From an uncultured Clostridia bacterium (GTDB lineage: Bacteria > Bacillota > Clostridia > Christensenellales > Borkfalkiaceae), in NCBI GenBank assembly GCA_947627065.1, contig CANQUN010000007.1:1-52045 (forward strand): a stretch of DNA of 52,045 bases, in the 5' to 3' direction. The position numbers and the translations under genes were made by a program. The notes beneath the pieces are model-generated. The model was not told where the DNA came from and ran no database searches. It saw only the letters and a program-made list of their open reading frames with translations. Shown piece after piece: positions 41,474 to 50,878 of the stretch (position 1 is the first letter of the stretch; each line of letters begins with the position of its first letter).

Positions 41474-44400
41474 TCAGTGTCTGCGTTTTGCAAGCGCCGC
41501 CGCAAAGAGTGCGACGAGGCCGAACGCACTTGCTCCCGCCGCTCCGCTGCAACCGCCGCCTTGTCCTTCGCTGCCGCTGTTACCGCTGCTGCCGCTGTCG
41601 GACGTGTCCGTGCCGGTTTGGGTTACGGTAACGGTGAGCGTGTTGCTCTCGGGAGAATCGCCGTTTATGAAGGCAGAATGGCCGACCGCGCGGACAGTTA
41701 CGGTGTAGGTACCCGCTTCGGTCAAGGTGTATTCGGTGGCCGTCTGTTCGCTCTGCTCCACGCCGTTTACGGTTACGACATAACCTTCGGCGTCCTTTAC
41801 GGCTTCCCACGAAACGACGTTGCCGTCCGCTTCGATAACGGGTGCGGCAAGATCGACGTGGTCGTCTGCTATGGGTCTGCGGTCGACGAACTCTTCTATG
41901 TTCTTTCTTACCTGTTCGGGATTGGGATCGTCGATGGGAGTAATGCGGATGTTGTCAAAACTCTGCACCGTACCTTCGTCGCCCGCAAAGCACACGTAAC
42001 CGTAAGTGTTGCCCACTTCCCACGTGCCCATCAGGTGGTAGTTTTCTGCGTCAAACTCGGTTTCGGTTATATCCTGAACGTACACCGACACTTTTTCCTC
42101 TGCAACGACGAATTTCATGGCCGTTACAACGTCTTTGTCCGCGTTGTAGAAGTTCCATTTACCGCTTGTCGAACTGCCTTCGTAAACTCCCGAGGTGGCG
42201 TACGTACACTGTACGTAGCCGTATCCGTCATAATAGAAAGGCGAAAACATATTGGAGTTGTTGTAACCGGACGACGCGTTGGAGGCGATACAAACCGCAA
42301 ACGTGCCGAGGAAACCGCCGTTGGCATAAGTCGTGGGCAGATCGTGAGGCTGGATGTAATCGAACTCGAGAATGTATTCGGAATACCTCTTGGTGGTGGC
42401 AAAATAGGTCATGATGCCCACGCCGTCAAAGTTGAGCCTGCCGTTTTCAAAGGTTATACCCCTCGCTCTTTCGGGTTCGTTGAAGTAATTTGCCTTGAGG
42501 CTCTGCATGGTCCAGTTTTCTTTGTCGTAATAACCCGTGTTGAAGTTTACGGCAAGTTCTCCGCCTTCTGACTTGTTGTAAGAGTAGTTGGTAACCTTAA
42601 ACGCCTGCCCGACGATTACAGTAGCGTCTCCTTCGCCTTTGGAAAGGATTGCGAAATAACCGTCGAAATTGACGTTTTCAAACGCATAATCGGCCTCTCC
42701 GACCTTTACGTTGAGTTTGCCGTCCGCAAGGGCGTTGAGCACAACGGGCGTTTCGCCTTCTCCTACGAGGTCCTTGCCAAGGTCATAATCGGTGCCGCCG
42801 AGCACGAGGTGGGTCGTGCCGCCTTCGTTTGCAAAGTACAGGAAACCGCTGTCGTCAACCGCGGTGTTTGCGGCGGGCATACCGATGGCAAAACCGAATT
42901 TATCCTCGAGCGAACCGAAAGCGAGAGAACCTTCCGCATCGAACACCTTGTCGCAGGATTCGTCTACGGAAATGCGCTGTCTCAAAACCAGCCTTTGGTT
43001 TTCATCGGTGTTTACCGAAGCATAACCGCCAGCAATTATGTGCTTTGCATTTTCACTGTAGCATATACCGCCCGATTCTTTATCGGCGTTCCAGCCTCTT
43101 TCAAAGCCCGTTTCGGCCAGCTTATCGTAATCGGAAGGAGCGGGATCGGGAACTTCCTGTGCGTCGTTGTCAACGTCCTCGGTCAGGTTTGCAAAAATTT
43201 CATTGCCCTCCTTCGTTGCCCATTCGCCGCTGAAATCGTTTGCCATGAGCTGCTCGCCGCCCTGTTTGAGAACGACGTTGTCAAAGTTGACCGTGTTCCA
43301 GAAGCCTATACCTACGCGCACTTCTCCCGAACAGAGGTCTGCGGGGAAAGCGTTTTTGATGTAATAGGTAAGTCCGTTGTGGGTTACGCCGATAACTCCG
43401 TCCGCCGTGAACGTAAATTCAAGCGCGGCATTTTCGGCAAGCGGATAGACGATGAAGTCGGCGGAATGGGAAACGGCGGTCTCGCACGCTCTGTCCTGAT
43501 AGAACACGTTGCCCGCACCGAGGATGTTGTACGCATTGGTGCCGGCAATGGCGCCGTCGTGCAGATAGCAGTAGAAATCCGTTCCCGACGCGGCCGTTTT
43601 GCCAATGGCGCCCGCGCCGTTGGTGGCAGAGGTGTTTTCGGCTTTTTCGATTATAGCGTAAAGATGCGGGGCTGCCATGCCGGAAATATCAACCGAGAAG
43701 GTAACGTCGCCGTTGCTTAAATCAACCGTGTGCTGAGGTTCAATATATCCTATGGGGCTGCCGACGGAAACGCTCTTTACGTAAGCGTCGGTTACGGCGG
43801 CGGGAGATACGGCAGCGGCTTCGGCCCCTACGGCCTGTTCGAGTACGAGATTATCTACCTGTAAATAACCCCAATCCATGAATCCGAAACGCATTTCACC
43901 CGTAACGTAACTTGCGGGAAAGGCGTTTTTGATGTAGACTGTCCGGTCGTTGAGCGAAACGCCTATCGTTCTGTCTTTGGTGTAAGTTATGGTCATTTTA
44001 CCGGGAGCCATGGTGAACGCGGTGTAGTCCGCCGTGTAAGAAATGGGCGTTTTGCACCCCGCGTCGGAGTAGAATATACCGTCCGTGCCATCGTTATAAG
44101 AATATCCCGCAACCAGCAAACCGCCGTTGATATACATATAGTAACTGTTCGGGTCGCCGACTTTGGTTGCGGCGGAACCGTCGGCAGGTTCTATAATTGC
44201 GTACAGGTGCGTGCCGTAATCTTCGCCTGCGGGCGCATCGTCCGCCGCCTTAAGAACGTCAAAGGTCAGACGGACGTCTCCCTTTGAAAGGTCGGCGGAG
44301 GCGTAAGGCTCCACTATCATGGACGCGCCGCCGATAGGATTGGCGACGTAAGGGTCGATTTCCATGGTCTGCCAGGAACCTTTCCCCTCTTTTTCAAGTT

Positions 44401-44545
44401 GGTACCATTCCGCAAGGTTGACGTTGCCGCTGTCGGTAACAACCTTTTCGGATAAAATGTTCTTTCCGTAAGCGGCAGAAGCCGTCATCACAGTAGACGA
44501 CGCCATGCACACGGCAAGAAGCAGCGCTACAAAAACTTTTTTCAT
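41474..44545 (-). CDS. Large secreted surface protein: LamG-like modules, Fn3, CTERM-like tail
   Basis: 1023 residues. Signal peptide 1-25 (cleavage near ASA-AYG). At least four concanavalin/LamG-like beta-sandwich modules follow; modules 1 and 2 are clear repeats (YIKNAFPASYVTGEMRFGF against YIKNAFPADLCSGEVRVGI). An Fn3-like domain covers about 900-985. After a Ser/Gly linker the protein ends GGGCSG, a hydrophobic helix and AKRRH, with the Cys at 999. There is no LPxTG, so the tail looks like a CTERM sorting signal. It likely binds the glycan at the cell surface for the transporter. GGAGG precedes ATG 44545. Confidence 0.82.
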   Translation of the reverse strand: MKKVFVALLLAVCMASSTVMTASAAYGKNILSEKVVTDSGNVNLAEWYQLEKEGKGSWQTMEIDPYVANPIGGASMIVEPYASADLSKGDVRLTFDVLKAADDAPAGEDYGTHLYAIIEPADGSAATKVGDPNSYYMYINGGLLVAGYSYNDGTDGIFYSDAGCKTPISYTADYTAFTMAPGKMTITYTKDRTIGVSLNDRTVYIKNAFPASYVTGEMRFGFMDWGYLQVDNLVLEQAVGAEAAAVSPAAVTDAYVKSVSVGSPIGYIEPQHTVDLSNGDVTFSVDISGMAAPHLYAIIEKAENTSATNGAGAIGKTAASGTDFYCYLHDGAIAGTNAYNILGAGNVFYQDRACETAVSHSADFIVYPLAENAALEFTFTADGVIGVTHNGLTYYIKNAFPADLCSGEVRVGIGFWNTVNFDNVVLKQGGEQLMANDFSGEWATKEGNEIFANLTEDVDNDAQEVPDPAPSDYDKLAETGFERGWNADKESGGICYSENAKHIIAGGYASVNTDENQRLVLRQRISVDESCDKVFDAEGSLAFGSLEDKFGFAIGMPAANTAVDDSGFLYFANEGGTTHLVLGGTDYDLGKDLVGEGETPVVLNALADGKLNVKVGEADYAFENVNFDGYFAILSKGEGDATVIVGQAFKVTNYSYNKSEGGELAVNFNTGYYDKENWTMQSLKANYFNEPERARGITFENGRLNFDGVGIMTYFATTKRYSEYILEFDYIQPHDLPTTYANGGFLGTFAVCIASNASSGYNNSNMFSPFYYDGYGYVQCTYATSGVYEGSSTSGKWNFYNADKDVVTAMKFVVAEEKVSVYVQDITETEFDAENYHLMGTWEVGNTYGYVCFAGDEGTVQSFDNIRITPIDDPNPEQVRKNIEEFVDRRPIADDHVDLAAPVIEADGNVVSWEAVKDAEGYVVTVNGVEQSEQTATEYTLTEAGTYTVTVRAVGHSAFINGDSPESNTLTVTVTQTGTDTSDSGSSGNSGSEGQGGGCSGAAGASAFGLVALFAAALAKRRH

Positions 44546-44578
44546 AAATTCCTCCTGTTTTCGTGATATTTCACGTTT

Positions 44579-45517
44579 TCAAAATTCGTATGTCGGGAAT
44601 ACTCTGTCAAAGAGTCTCCTGAAACCTATTATGAGCGGAGTGCCGATGAGCGTTATTATCATGCCGAGCGTTGCGCTCTTGGTAAGATCGCTCCCGCCTC
44701 CTTTGATGAAGCGCACCGAATAGAGCGCAAGCGTCTGCGTGGCCCCGTCCGGTCCGCCGTTGGTGAGCAGTTGCACGGGCAGGAAATAACTGAAAAACAC
44801 CTGCACGCTGAGCAGCAACATAACAGACAAGGTGCCCCCGATTAGAGGGATGTGAATGTTGAAGAGTTCACGCCAAAAACCAATGCCGTCTATCTTTGCG
44901 GATTCAACAAGTTCCGCCGGCACGCGCGCCATGGCGCCCGAAAGTAGCAGGACGTTGCCGCCGAAGCCCACCCATATACAGTAGGTTATCATCAATATCC
45001 ACGCGGTGGTTTCGGTCCCCAGCCAGCCGTCATGCGGAACGATGTCTCCGAGACCTATTGCCCTGAGTATGGGGTTGACGATACCGATGGTGGAATCGAA
45101 CATGAACCTGTACATCATTACCAGCACGACGACGGATATTATCGAAGGCAACTGGAACACTACCCTGAAGAACAGGCCGCCCGGCATCTTCTTGTGCAGA
45201 AAATAGGTGAATATCAGCGACATGGGCAAAAGCACCGCGTCGTTGAGGATGACGAACACAAGAGAGTTTCTGCAAGCGAGCGCAAGGCCGCTGCCTTCCG
45301 CCACGAACAGTTTGAACATTTCCTTGTAGTTGAGGAATATATCCGTGTTCCACACATAGGCGTTGGTATTGGCCTTGTAGGTCTTGAAGGACAGCAATAT
45401 GGCGTCGAGATTTACGTAGAGGTTGAAAACCGCAAAATGCAGCAGCGGAACAGACAGCAAGAACGCCACGAACAGCAATTCTCCCCTGCGTTTACGGTTT
45501 TTGCGTAAATTTACCAT
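44579..45517 (-). CDS. CUT1 sugar ABC transporter permease (MalF type)
   Basis: 312 residues from ATG 45517, which shares a base with the stop of the binding-protein gene (TAATG). Six or more helices; the EAA-type loop reads VPAELVESAKIDGIGFWRELFNIHIP. A GGPDGATQTLALY segment before the last helices is typical of CUT1 permeases. An 11-codon-longer reading would start inside the upstream gene. Confidence 0.94.
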   Translation of the reverse strand: MVNLRKNRKRRGELLFVAFLLSVPLLHFAVFNLYVNLDAILLSFKTYKANTNAYVWNTDIFLNYKEMFKLFVAEGSGLALACRNSLVFVILNDAVLLPMSLIFTYFLHKKMPGGLFFRVVFQLPSIISVVVLVMMYRFMFDSTIGIVNPILRAIGLGDIVPHDGWLGTETTAWILMITYCIWVGFGGNVLLLSGAMARVPAELVESAKIDGIGFWRELFNIHIPLIGGTLSVMLLLSVQVFFSYFLPVQLLTNGGPDGATQTLALYSVRFIKGGGSDLTKSATLGMIITLIGTPLIIGFRRLFDRVFPTYEF

Positions 45518-47013
45518 TAAGCCTTGGACCTCTCTATTTCGGCAAGCCATGTGCTCCAGTTATCGAGAGCGTAAGTGTATTCTCCGAAACAGAACGCTTC
45601 GGGCGTGGTGCCGTTGGACGATTTAGGCCCGTAGATGAGCGACGGGAAGGGGTTGGTCGTATTGAGGAAGGTCTGGGTATACCCGTGGGTGTACATGTCG
45701 GCACGGGTGGTTTCAAGCCAATACCTGGCGCCGTCGTTAATTTCTATACAACTCTTGGTAAACTCGGTAAGTTCGTCCCAGATGGGCGTTATATCGTATT
45801 CAAATGGACGGAGAGTACCCGCGTATTTGGTGAACAGACGGAGCATGTCGTCTCTCGAGATGAAGGTGAGGAACTTTTTGGCCGCCGCCTTCTGGGGTGC
45901 TTTGGAAGGAATTATGGCGTAATCGGGAGAGCACGCCATGGCGTACTTTTCGTAACTGCCGTCGGGGTTCTTTCTCGCCGTTTCGAGATAAGGCGCTTCC
46001 ATGAGTCTCAACTCGAAATCGTCGGGCATGTCGTTTTTCATCTCGGCTTCAAGCCAACTGGCGTTGGGAATCATTGCCGCTTCTCCGCGAAGGAAAGCGA
46101 TCTGCGCCTCGATGTGGTTTTTGGACATACTGCCTTCGAGGGAGTAGTCCACGTCGGGTCCGAACAGCGAAACGAAAGCCTGAAGCGCCTCCAGTTTGCC
46201 CTTTTCGGGCTGCTTGTCGGGATTGAATACCTCGGGCGTTTCAAATTGAAAATATTCCTCCACTGCGTCGTATCCCGCGCTCTGCAGCCACCAGGTGTAA
46301 ACCATGTAGAAATAGCCGCCCGTCTGCCCCGGATATACGAAAGGTGCAATCTTGTTGTTGGTGTCTTTCTTTATCTGCTCGCAAAGCTGAACGAGTTCGG
46401 GCACGGTCTTGGGGATTTCCCAGCCGTATTTGTCAAACATGGTCTTGTTGTAGGCAATGCCCGTTATCGACTGCGCCCACGGATAAACGTACTGGTGCAG
46501 TTCGTTGAGATAAGGTTCCCAGCTGTGGTACTGCCACTTTTCGGGCATCTTGTCGTACACGGTCTTTCCGTTTTCGCCGTCCGGCTTGCTGTTGTAAACG
46601 TCCGCGAGGTCCTCAAGCCAACCGCTGCGCGAATAGTTGAGTGAGTTGGACGCAAGCAGGAAGTAGACGTCGGAAAGGTTAAGCCCGGTATCGAGTTTTG
46701 TGGAAACGGAATCGGTGAGCCCCGGGTCGCCGTCGAGATAAACCCAATATTCGGGATTCTCGTTTACGAAATTGGCGGAAAGCACCTGCAGCCACGCCGA
46801 ACCGTAACCCGTGTTGGCGTAGGAAATCTTGAGGCGGGTCTTGCCGTCCTTGGTGCCGGCGTACACCTCTTTTCCGTTTTCGGAAATGGTTACACCTTGG
46901 GGAATGTCCCCCGCGTCAACGACATCGTCGTTGGCGGGCGGTGTGCACGCCGCGCTTGCAAGCATTACGATTGCAAGGGACAGCGTCAACAGAATCGACA
47001 CTAATTTCTTCAT
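45517..47013 (-). CDS. Extracellular solute-binding lipoprotein (CUT1, family 1)
   Basis: 498 residues. Lipoprotein signal ending LASAAC (Cys23). The mature protein has the family-1 binding-protein layout: GITDIA-like segment replaced by YPWAQSITGIAYNKTMFDKYG, and a C-terminal IPSKAPQKAAAKKFLTFIS. It captures an oligosaccharide for the two permeases. AAGGAG precedes ATG. The 58-bp gap upstream contains a small palindrome (47036-47048, AGCGTT/AACGCT). Confidence 0.93.
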   Translation of the reverse strand: MKKLVSILLTLSLAIVMLASAACTPPANDDVVDAGDIPQGVTISENGKEVYAGTKDGKTRLKISYANTGYGSAWLQVLSANFVNENPEYWVYLDGDPGLTDSVSTKLDTGLNLSDVYFLLASNSLNYSRSGWLEDLADVYNSKPDGENGKTVYDKMPEKWQYHSWEPYLNELHQYVYPWAQSITGIAYNKTMFDKYGWEIPKTVPELVQLCEQIKKDTNNKIAPFVYPGQTGGYFYMVYTWWLQSAGYDAVEEYFQFETPEVFNPDKQPEKGKLEALQAFVSLFGPDVDYSLEGSMSKNHIEAQIAFLRGEAAMIPNASWLEAEMKNDMPDDFELRLMEAPYLETARKNPDGSYEKYAMACSPDYAIIPSKAPQKAAAKKFLTFISRDDMLRLFTKYAGTLRPFEYDITPIWDELTEFTKSCIEINDGARYWLETTRADMYTHGYTQTFLNTTNPFPSLIYGPKSSNGTTPEAFCFGEYTYALDNWSTWLAEIERSKA

Positions 47014-47071
47014 TTTTCTTCTCCTTGTATTTTTTAGCGTTTAACGCTTTTGTAACCGAGAACGCGGCCGC

Positions 47072-48523
47072 TTAAGCCAGAGGAACGATGAAGTATCCGT
47101 CGCCCGAGGTCTGGGTGAAATTGAACTTGCCGTCGGGTGCGGTATACACTTTCTGTTCGCCGTTTTCCCAAACGGCTACCTTGGTGCAGCCTGCAAATTG
47201 TATGCTGACTTTGTTTTTAAGCCCTGAGGACGGTTCTACGAACGGAACGACCATGTAGCCGTCTTGGCCCTCTTTGTCCTTGAAAACGCCGATTACGGTG
47301 TCCTGCTGCGTCTTTACGCCGAGGATGCCCGGGGTTGAAATTTCGCCCGCGGCGGACATGATGAAATCTTCGTTTTCGCCGCCGTCGTTGTTATCCGTGC
47401 CGATAACGGTCCTGATGCCCTGCCATTCAAAGTTGAAGAATACGTCCTGAAGTTTTTTGACCTCGTTGATGCCTTCTTTCAGATAATAGTAGGTCGGGGT
47501 GGGCTGATTGGTCTGGCGGTCGTAAGCGGCAGCGCCGAAGTTGGTGGCTCCGTCGTTGGGAACGGGCGGCCAGAAGCAGAACCAGCCGAAACCTTCGTAT
47601 CCGCAGGCTATTGCGCCGTACATCTGGAAGGTTACGTCGTCCGCACACTCGAGTTCTCTGTTGAGGCCGCCGTATTTGATACTCTGCAGCACGGTGTACA
47701 TCTTGCGGCCGCCGCCGTTGAGACGTGCGGTTATCAGATTGTACAGGAAGTCCTTGCCGAGGTAGTTTCCGTCGCGTCCCTTAAAGAGAACGTAATGGTC
47801 GTAGCAGACGTAGTCCACGTCAACCTCGCTGACAAATTTTGCGATGTAGTCGCTGAACGTGCCGTCGCTTGACGTCCTGAACGCTATCGAGGGGAACAGG
47901 TTGATGTAGAAAATAAGTTCTCTCCCCTCTATCTCCTCTATCAAACGCCATCTTTGAAGGGCGGTTTTGAAGCCCGAAAGTTCTGCGGGAGAAGGTTCGT
48001 CGTCAACGCTTATGCCCGCGAAGGCGGGGCTTTCAAACAACTCGTGATAATTTTCGAGTATGGTGGTTACGGCCTCGCCGTTGCCGATGCCGGTGTTTTT
48101 CAAAAGCGCTACGAGATTCGCGTCGTACACCATCATCTTTATGTCGAATTCTTCGCAGAATTTGAGCTGGCGGACGTAATCCTGATAGGTCATGTAGTAA
48201 CCGCCCGACGTCATCGTCATGCCTGTTTCTTTGAGCTGGCGGTAATATTCGCGCATCTGGTCGTCGGAAATCTCGATATTGTCCTGAATGAGCGCGCCGT
48301 TTGCGTCATACACGCGCAGTTTGCCTGGAACGCCGCCGTACGGATAGATGAGGAACTCCTTGTCCGAGGTGTAATTGAGTTTGTACTCGTCGCCGAGAAG
48401 CTCGTTTTTCACCTCGTCCGTACCGCTGCCGTTACCGCTGCTGTTGCCGTTGCCGCCCGACGTGCAGGCCGAGAGGCAAACGACCATTGTCAACGCTACC
48501 AAAAATGGGATGATTCTTTTCAT
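47072..48523 (-). CDS. Lipoprotein with TIM-barrel glycoside hydrolase-like domain
   Basis: 483 residues. Canonical lipobox LSAC (Cys20), then a Gly/Asn/Ser linker and a hydrolase-like barrel. FAGISVDDEPSP (Glu176) and a later VDYVCYDHYV plus YEGFGWFCFWPP are shared with the cytosolic paralogue encoded upstream. Such an acidic pair on barrel strands suggests a retaining hydrolase of the GH-A clan type; no family could be named. It would sit on the outer membrane face and trim the glycan before uptake. Confidence 0.72.
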   Translation of the reverse strand: MKRIIPFLVALTMVVCLSACTSGGNGNSSGNGSGTDEVKNELLGDEYKLNYTSDKEFLIYPYGGVPGKLRVYDANGALIQDNIEISDDQMREYYRQLKETGMTMTSGGYYMTYQDYVRQLKFCEEFDIKMMVYDANLVALLKNTGIGNGEAVTTILENYHELFESPAFAGISVDDEPSPAELSGFKTALQRWRLIEEIEGRELIFYINLFPSIAFRTSSDGTFSDYIAKFVSEVDVDYVCYDHYVLFKGRDGNYLGKDFLYNLITARLNGGGRKMYTVLQSIKYGGLNRELECADDVTFQMYGAIACGYEGFGWFCFWPPVPNDGATNFGAAAYDRQTNQPTPTYYYLKEGINEVKKLQDVFFNFEWQGIRTVIGTDNNDGGENEDFIMSAAGEISTPGILGVKTQQDTVIGVFKDKEGQDGYMVVPFVEPSSGLKNKVSIQFAGCTKVAVWENGEQKVYTAPDGKFNFTQTSGDGYFIVPLA

Positions 48524-48538
48524 TTTACCCTCCGTTTT

Positions 48539-49789
48539 TTATATTTCTTCGATCAGAACGGCTTCGCCCTCTGAAATCGTAAGAACAAGTTTGTCTGCGG
48601 TGAGAGTTTCGGTTCTGTCTCCGTCGGTTATTTTGAAACCGAGCGTACGCGAAAAGTGTATTTCCGCCACCCTGCGCTCGAACACCGAAGTGTTTACGAC
48701 AAGATATAAATTTCTGCCGTCTTTTACATAACATCCTATAAGCACCCCTTCGCTTCCTATGGCCTTTATGTTGCCGAAAACGAGAAGGTTGTATTCGTCC
48801 GGGAAATAGCACAGCGTGTCGCCGAAAGCCACCGTTCCGACAAAATCGGCCTTCATCACGGCGGGCATGATCTTGTCGAGCCGTCTGTTGGCCTCTTTCA
48901 CGAAATAGTACGAGGAAGTTTTTCTTCCGTCGGGCGTAACCATGCCGCTGGCAAAATCTTCCACGGTGGATTTCGGCGTCCAATAACAAAAGTACTGTAT
49001 GCCCGTTACGCCGCACGCCACCGAGGTGTTGTTGAGCCACGCGATTTCAGAATAAGTCATGGTTCTTACGGTGTCCTTGAACCACGACGTTACCTGCGTG
49101 AAGTTCCACAGCGGTTTTCCGTACCTGACGGCCACGTCGCGGGCTATGCAAAGCTGAAGAAAATATTTCTGGTGGCACACGCCTTTTTCGTGGCGGAAAG
49201 GATAGAAGTCGTAAGAGACGGCGTCCACGTCCGCATGGGAATAGAACATATCGAGAAATTCACGGTACCGCGGCGCGGGAACCTCGGGAAGTATCCCCTT
49301 GCATTCGCCGCCGAACAGCTGGCATTCGGCTGCATACATGGACATGTGATTGACGTATATTCTGAGATTTCCGATTAAGGGGCGGATTTTTGCAATGTTC
49401 TTTTCAAACACGGGAAACTTGTCCACGCCCGGTTCGTCGCTGAGATTTATGCCGAACACCGAAGGATGCGTTTTATAAACTTCAAGCCTTTTGCAAAATG
49501 CCTGCATATCCGCATCTTCTGTGCCGAATTCTTCTTCCGGGACTATCGCATATATATTGTATTTATCGCATAAATTCAAAAATTTTTCGAGATCGGCAAA
49601 GTTGTCCGACGGCCTGATTACGGGAAACAGAAGGTTGACCCCGCTGGCTTGAACATCTTCAAAATATTCGTCTTTAAGCCCGTCAAAACCGTTATAATCG
49701 ACGTTGGGCACGCCTACCCAGCCGCCCTTGACAAATCTTCCGTCGGGCAATTCGATAGGCTTTTTGTGGGTAATTGGTTCTTTCTTCAT
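48539..49789 (-). CDS. Cytosolic TIM-barrel glycoside hydrolase-like protein, first gene of operon
   Basis: 416 residues from ATG 49789, supported by AAGGAG seven bases before it; a longer frame to 49846 overlaps the promoter. No signal peptide. Barrel-like pattern: VKGGWVGVPNVD, FGINLSDEPGVDKFP (Glu119), VDAVSYDFYPF and GIQYFCYWTPKS. It is a paralogue of the lipoprotein gene that follows. Ends with a small beta domain. Function inferred as glycoside hydrolase; the substrate is unknown. Confidence 0.7.
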   Translation of the reverse strand: MKKEPITHKKPIELPDGRFVKGGWVGVPNVDYNGFDGLKDEYFEDVQASGVNLLFPVIRPSDNFADLEKFLNLCDKYNIYAIVPEEEFGTEDADMQAFCKRLEVYKTHPSVFGINLSDEPGVDKFPVFEKNIAKIRPLIGNLRIYVNHMSMYAAECQLFGGECKGILPEVPAPRYREFLDMFYSHADVDAVSYDFYPFRHEKGVCHQKYFLQLCIARDVAVRYGKPLWNFTQVTSWFKDTVRTMTYSEIAWLNNTSVACGVTGIQYFCYWTPKSTVEDFASGMVTPDGRKTSSYYFVKEANRRLDKIMPAVMKADFVGTVAFGDTLCYFPDEYNLLVFGNIKAIGSEGVLIGCYVKDGRNLYLVVNTSVFERRVAEIHFSRTLGFKITDGDRTETLTADKLVLTISEGEAVLIEEI

Positions 49790-49817
49790 CAAACGGCTCC
49801 TTGTCTTAGCATAAATA

Positions 49818-49846
49818 AATATAGCATATCGACGGTGGCATTTCAA
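49818..49846 (-). promoter_or_regulatory. Promoter of the carbohydrate operon
   Basis: Minus-strand TTGAAA (49846-49841), 17-base spacer, TATATT (49823-49818) with TGC before it (extended -10). A perfect TTTTAATTAAAA palindrome (49854-49865) lies just upstream, between the divergent promoters. Confidence 0.8.
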
Positions 49847-49898
49847 TACTTTATTTTAATTAAAAGATATAAAATTTGAACTCGTGTCCCCGCCGTCC

Positions 49899-49927
49899 TT
49901 GCAATAATAAAAGGTATGTGCTAAAAT
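49899..49927 (+). promoter_or_regulatory. Promoter of the AraC-family gene
   Basis: TTGCAA (49899-49904), 17-base spacer, TAAAAT (49922-49927), with TG before the -10. Leader of about 48 bases ending in AAGGAGG. Confidence 0.8.
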
Positions 49928-49980
49928 GATTCTGAACTTTTGACATTACCTCTCGGCGTAAAGATTTCAAGGAGGAAAAT

Positions 49981-50841
49981 ATGGATTATAGTATATATAA
50001 ATTTCTCGAAAAGAATAATTTTGTAAGGTACTATACGCTGGACAACGATGCTCTCTGCCCCATGGTGTGCGCGTACGAATATTCGGAACCGACAAAAAGA
50101 ACCGTGGGACCGTGGAAATTACAGCATTACGTCGTGCATTTTATCATTTCGGGAGAGGGATTTGTATATTACGACAACAAGAAAGCCGTTGCCAAAAAGG
50201 GCGATATCTTTGCCATAATGCCAAACCGTACCCTGTCTTACATGCAAAACCCCGAAAACCCGTGGAAATCTATATGGGTGGAATTTACGGGGAGCGAATG
50301 CCACCACCTGTTTGAAAGCGTGGGAATAGATGAAAACAACCTCATCCTTCCCGTTAGGGACTTTGAAAAATTTGAAAGACTGTTCCTCGACCTTCTGCAG
50401 AGCGCGTCAGACAACGACGACCCCGAAGGATATCTGACAATCGGCAAGATTTACAGTATATTCGGAATGCTGAAAGAGGAACTTCCGCAAAAGATAGATC
50501 TGCCGTACAACGACGACATAATACGCTCTGCAATCGATTATATAAACACAAATTACTGCTACAAGATAAGCCCCGGGGAAATTGCAAAGAGCCTGTTCGT
50601 CTCCCCTCAGTACCTCGCGAGGCTGTTCAAGAAAAACCTCGGCGTTTCGCCGTCGGAATACATCACGTCGGTCCGCCTCAAACACGCCGCGCAAATGCTG
50701 ACCAATACGAACCTGCGCATAAACGCGATATCCGAGGCCGTCGGCTTTGCAAGCCCCTACTACTTTTCGGTAACGTTCAAAAAAGGCTACATGTTCTGCC
50801 CGAAAATTTATCGTGAAGCACACAGAAAAAATAACGGATAA
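49981..50841 (+). CDS. AraC-family transcriptional regulator
   Basis: 286 residues. N-terminal cupin-like effector domain (about 20-110, HYVVHFIISGEGFVYYDNK and KKGDIFAIMPN). Two C-terminal HTH motifs (about 180-280): IAKSLFVSPQYLARLFKKNLG and INAISEAVGFASPYYFSVTFK. The last segment reads GYMFCPKIYRE, replacing the usual G.SP..YR. It is divergent from the carbohydrate operon with 191 bases between starts, so it probably activates that operon in response to the sugar. AAGGAGG precedes the ATG. Confidence 0.93.
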   Translation: MDYSIYKFLEKNNFVRYYTLDNDALCPMVCAYEYSEPTKRTVGPWKLQHYVVHFIISGEGFVYYDNKKAVAKKGDIFAIMPNRTLSYMQNPENPWKSIWVEFTGSECHHLFESVGIDENNLILPVRDFEKFERLFLDLLQSASDNDDPEGYLTIGKIYSIFGMLKEELPQKIDLPYNDDIIRSAIDYINTNYCYKISPGEIAKSLFVSPQYLARLFKKNLGVSPSEYITSVRLKHAAQMLTNTNLRINAISEAVGFASPYYFSVTFKKGYMFCPKIYREAHRKNNG

Positions 50842-50878
50842 AAACCCGACGGCAGGTTCAACCGATAACCCGACTTAA

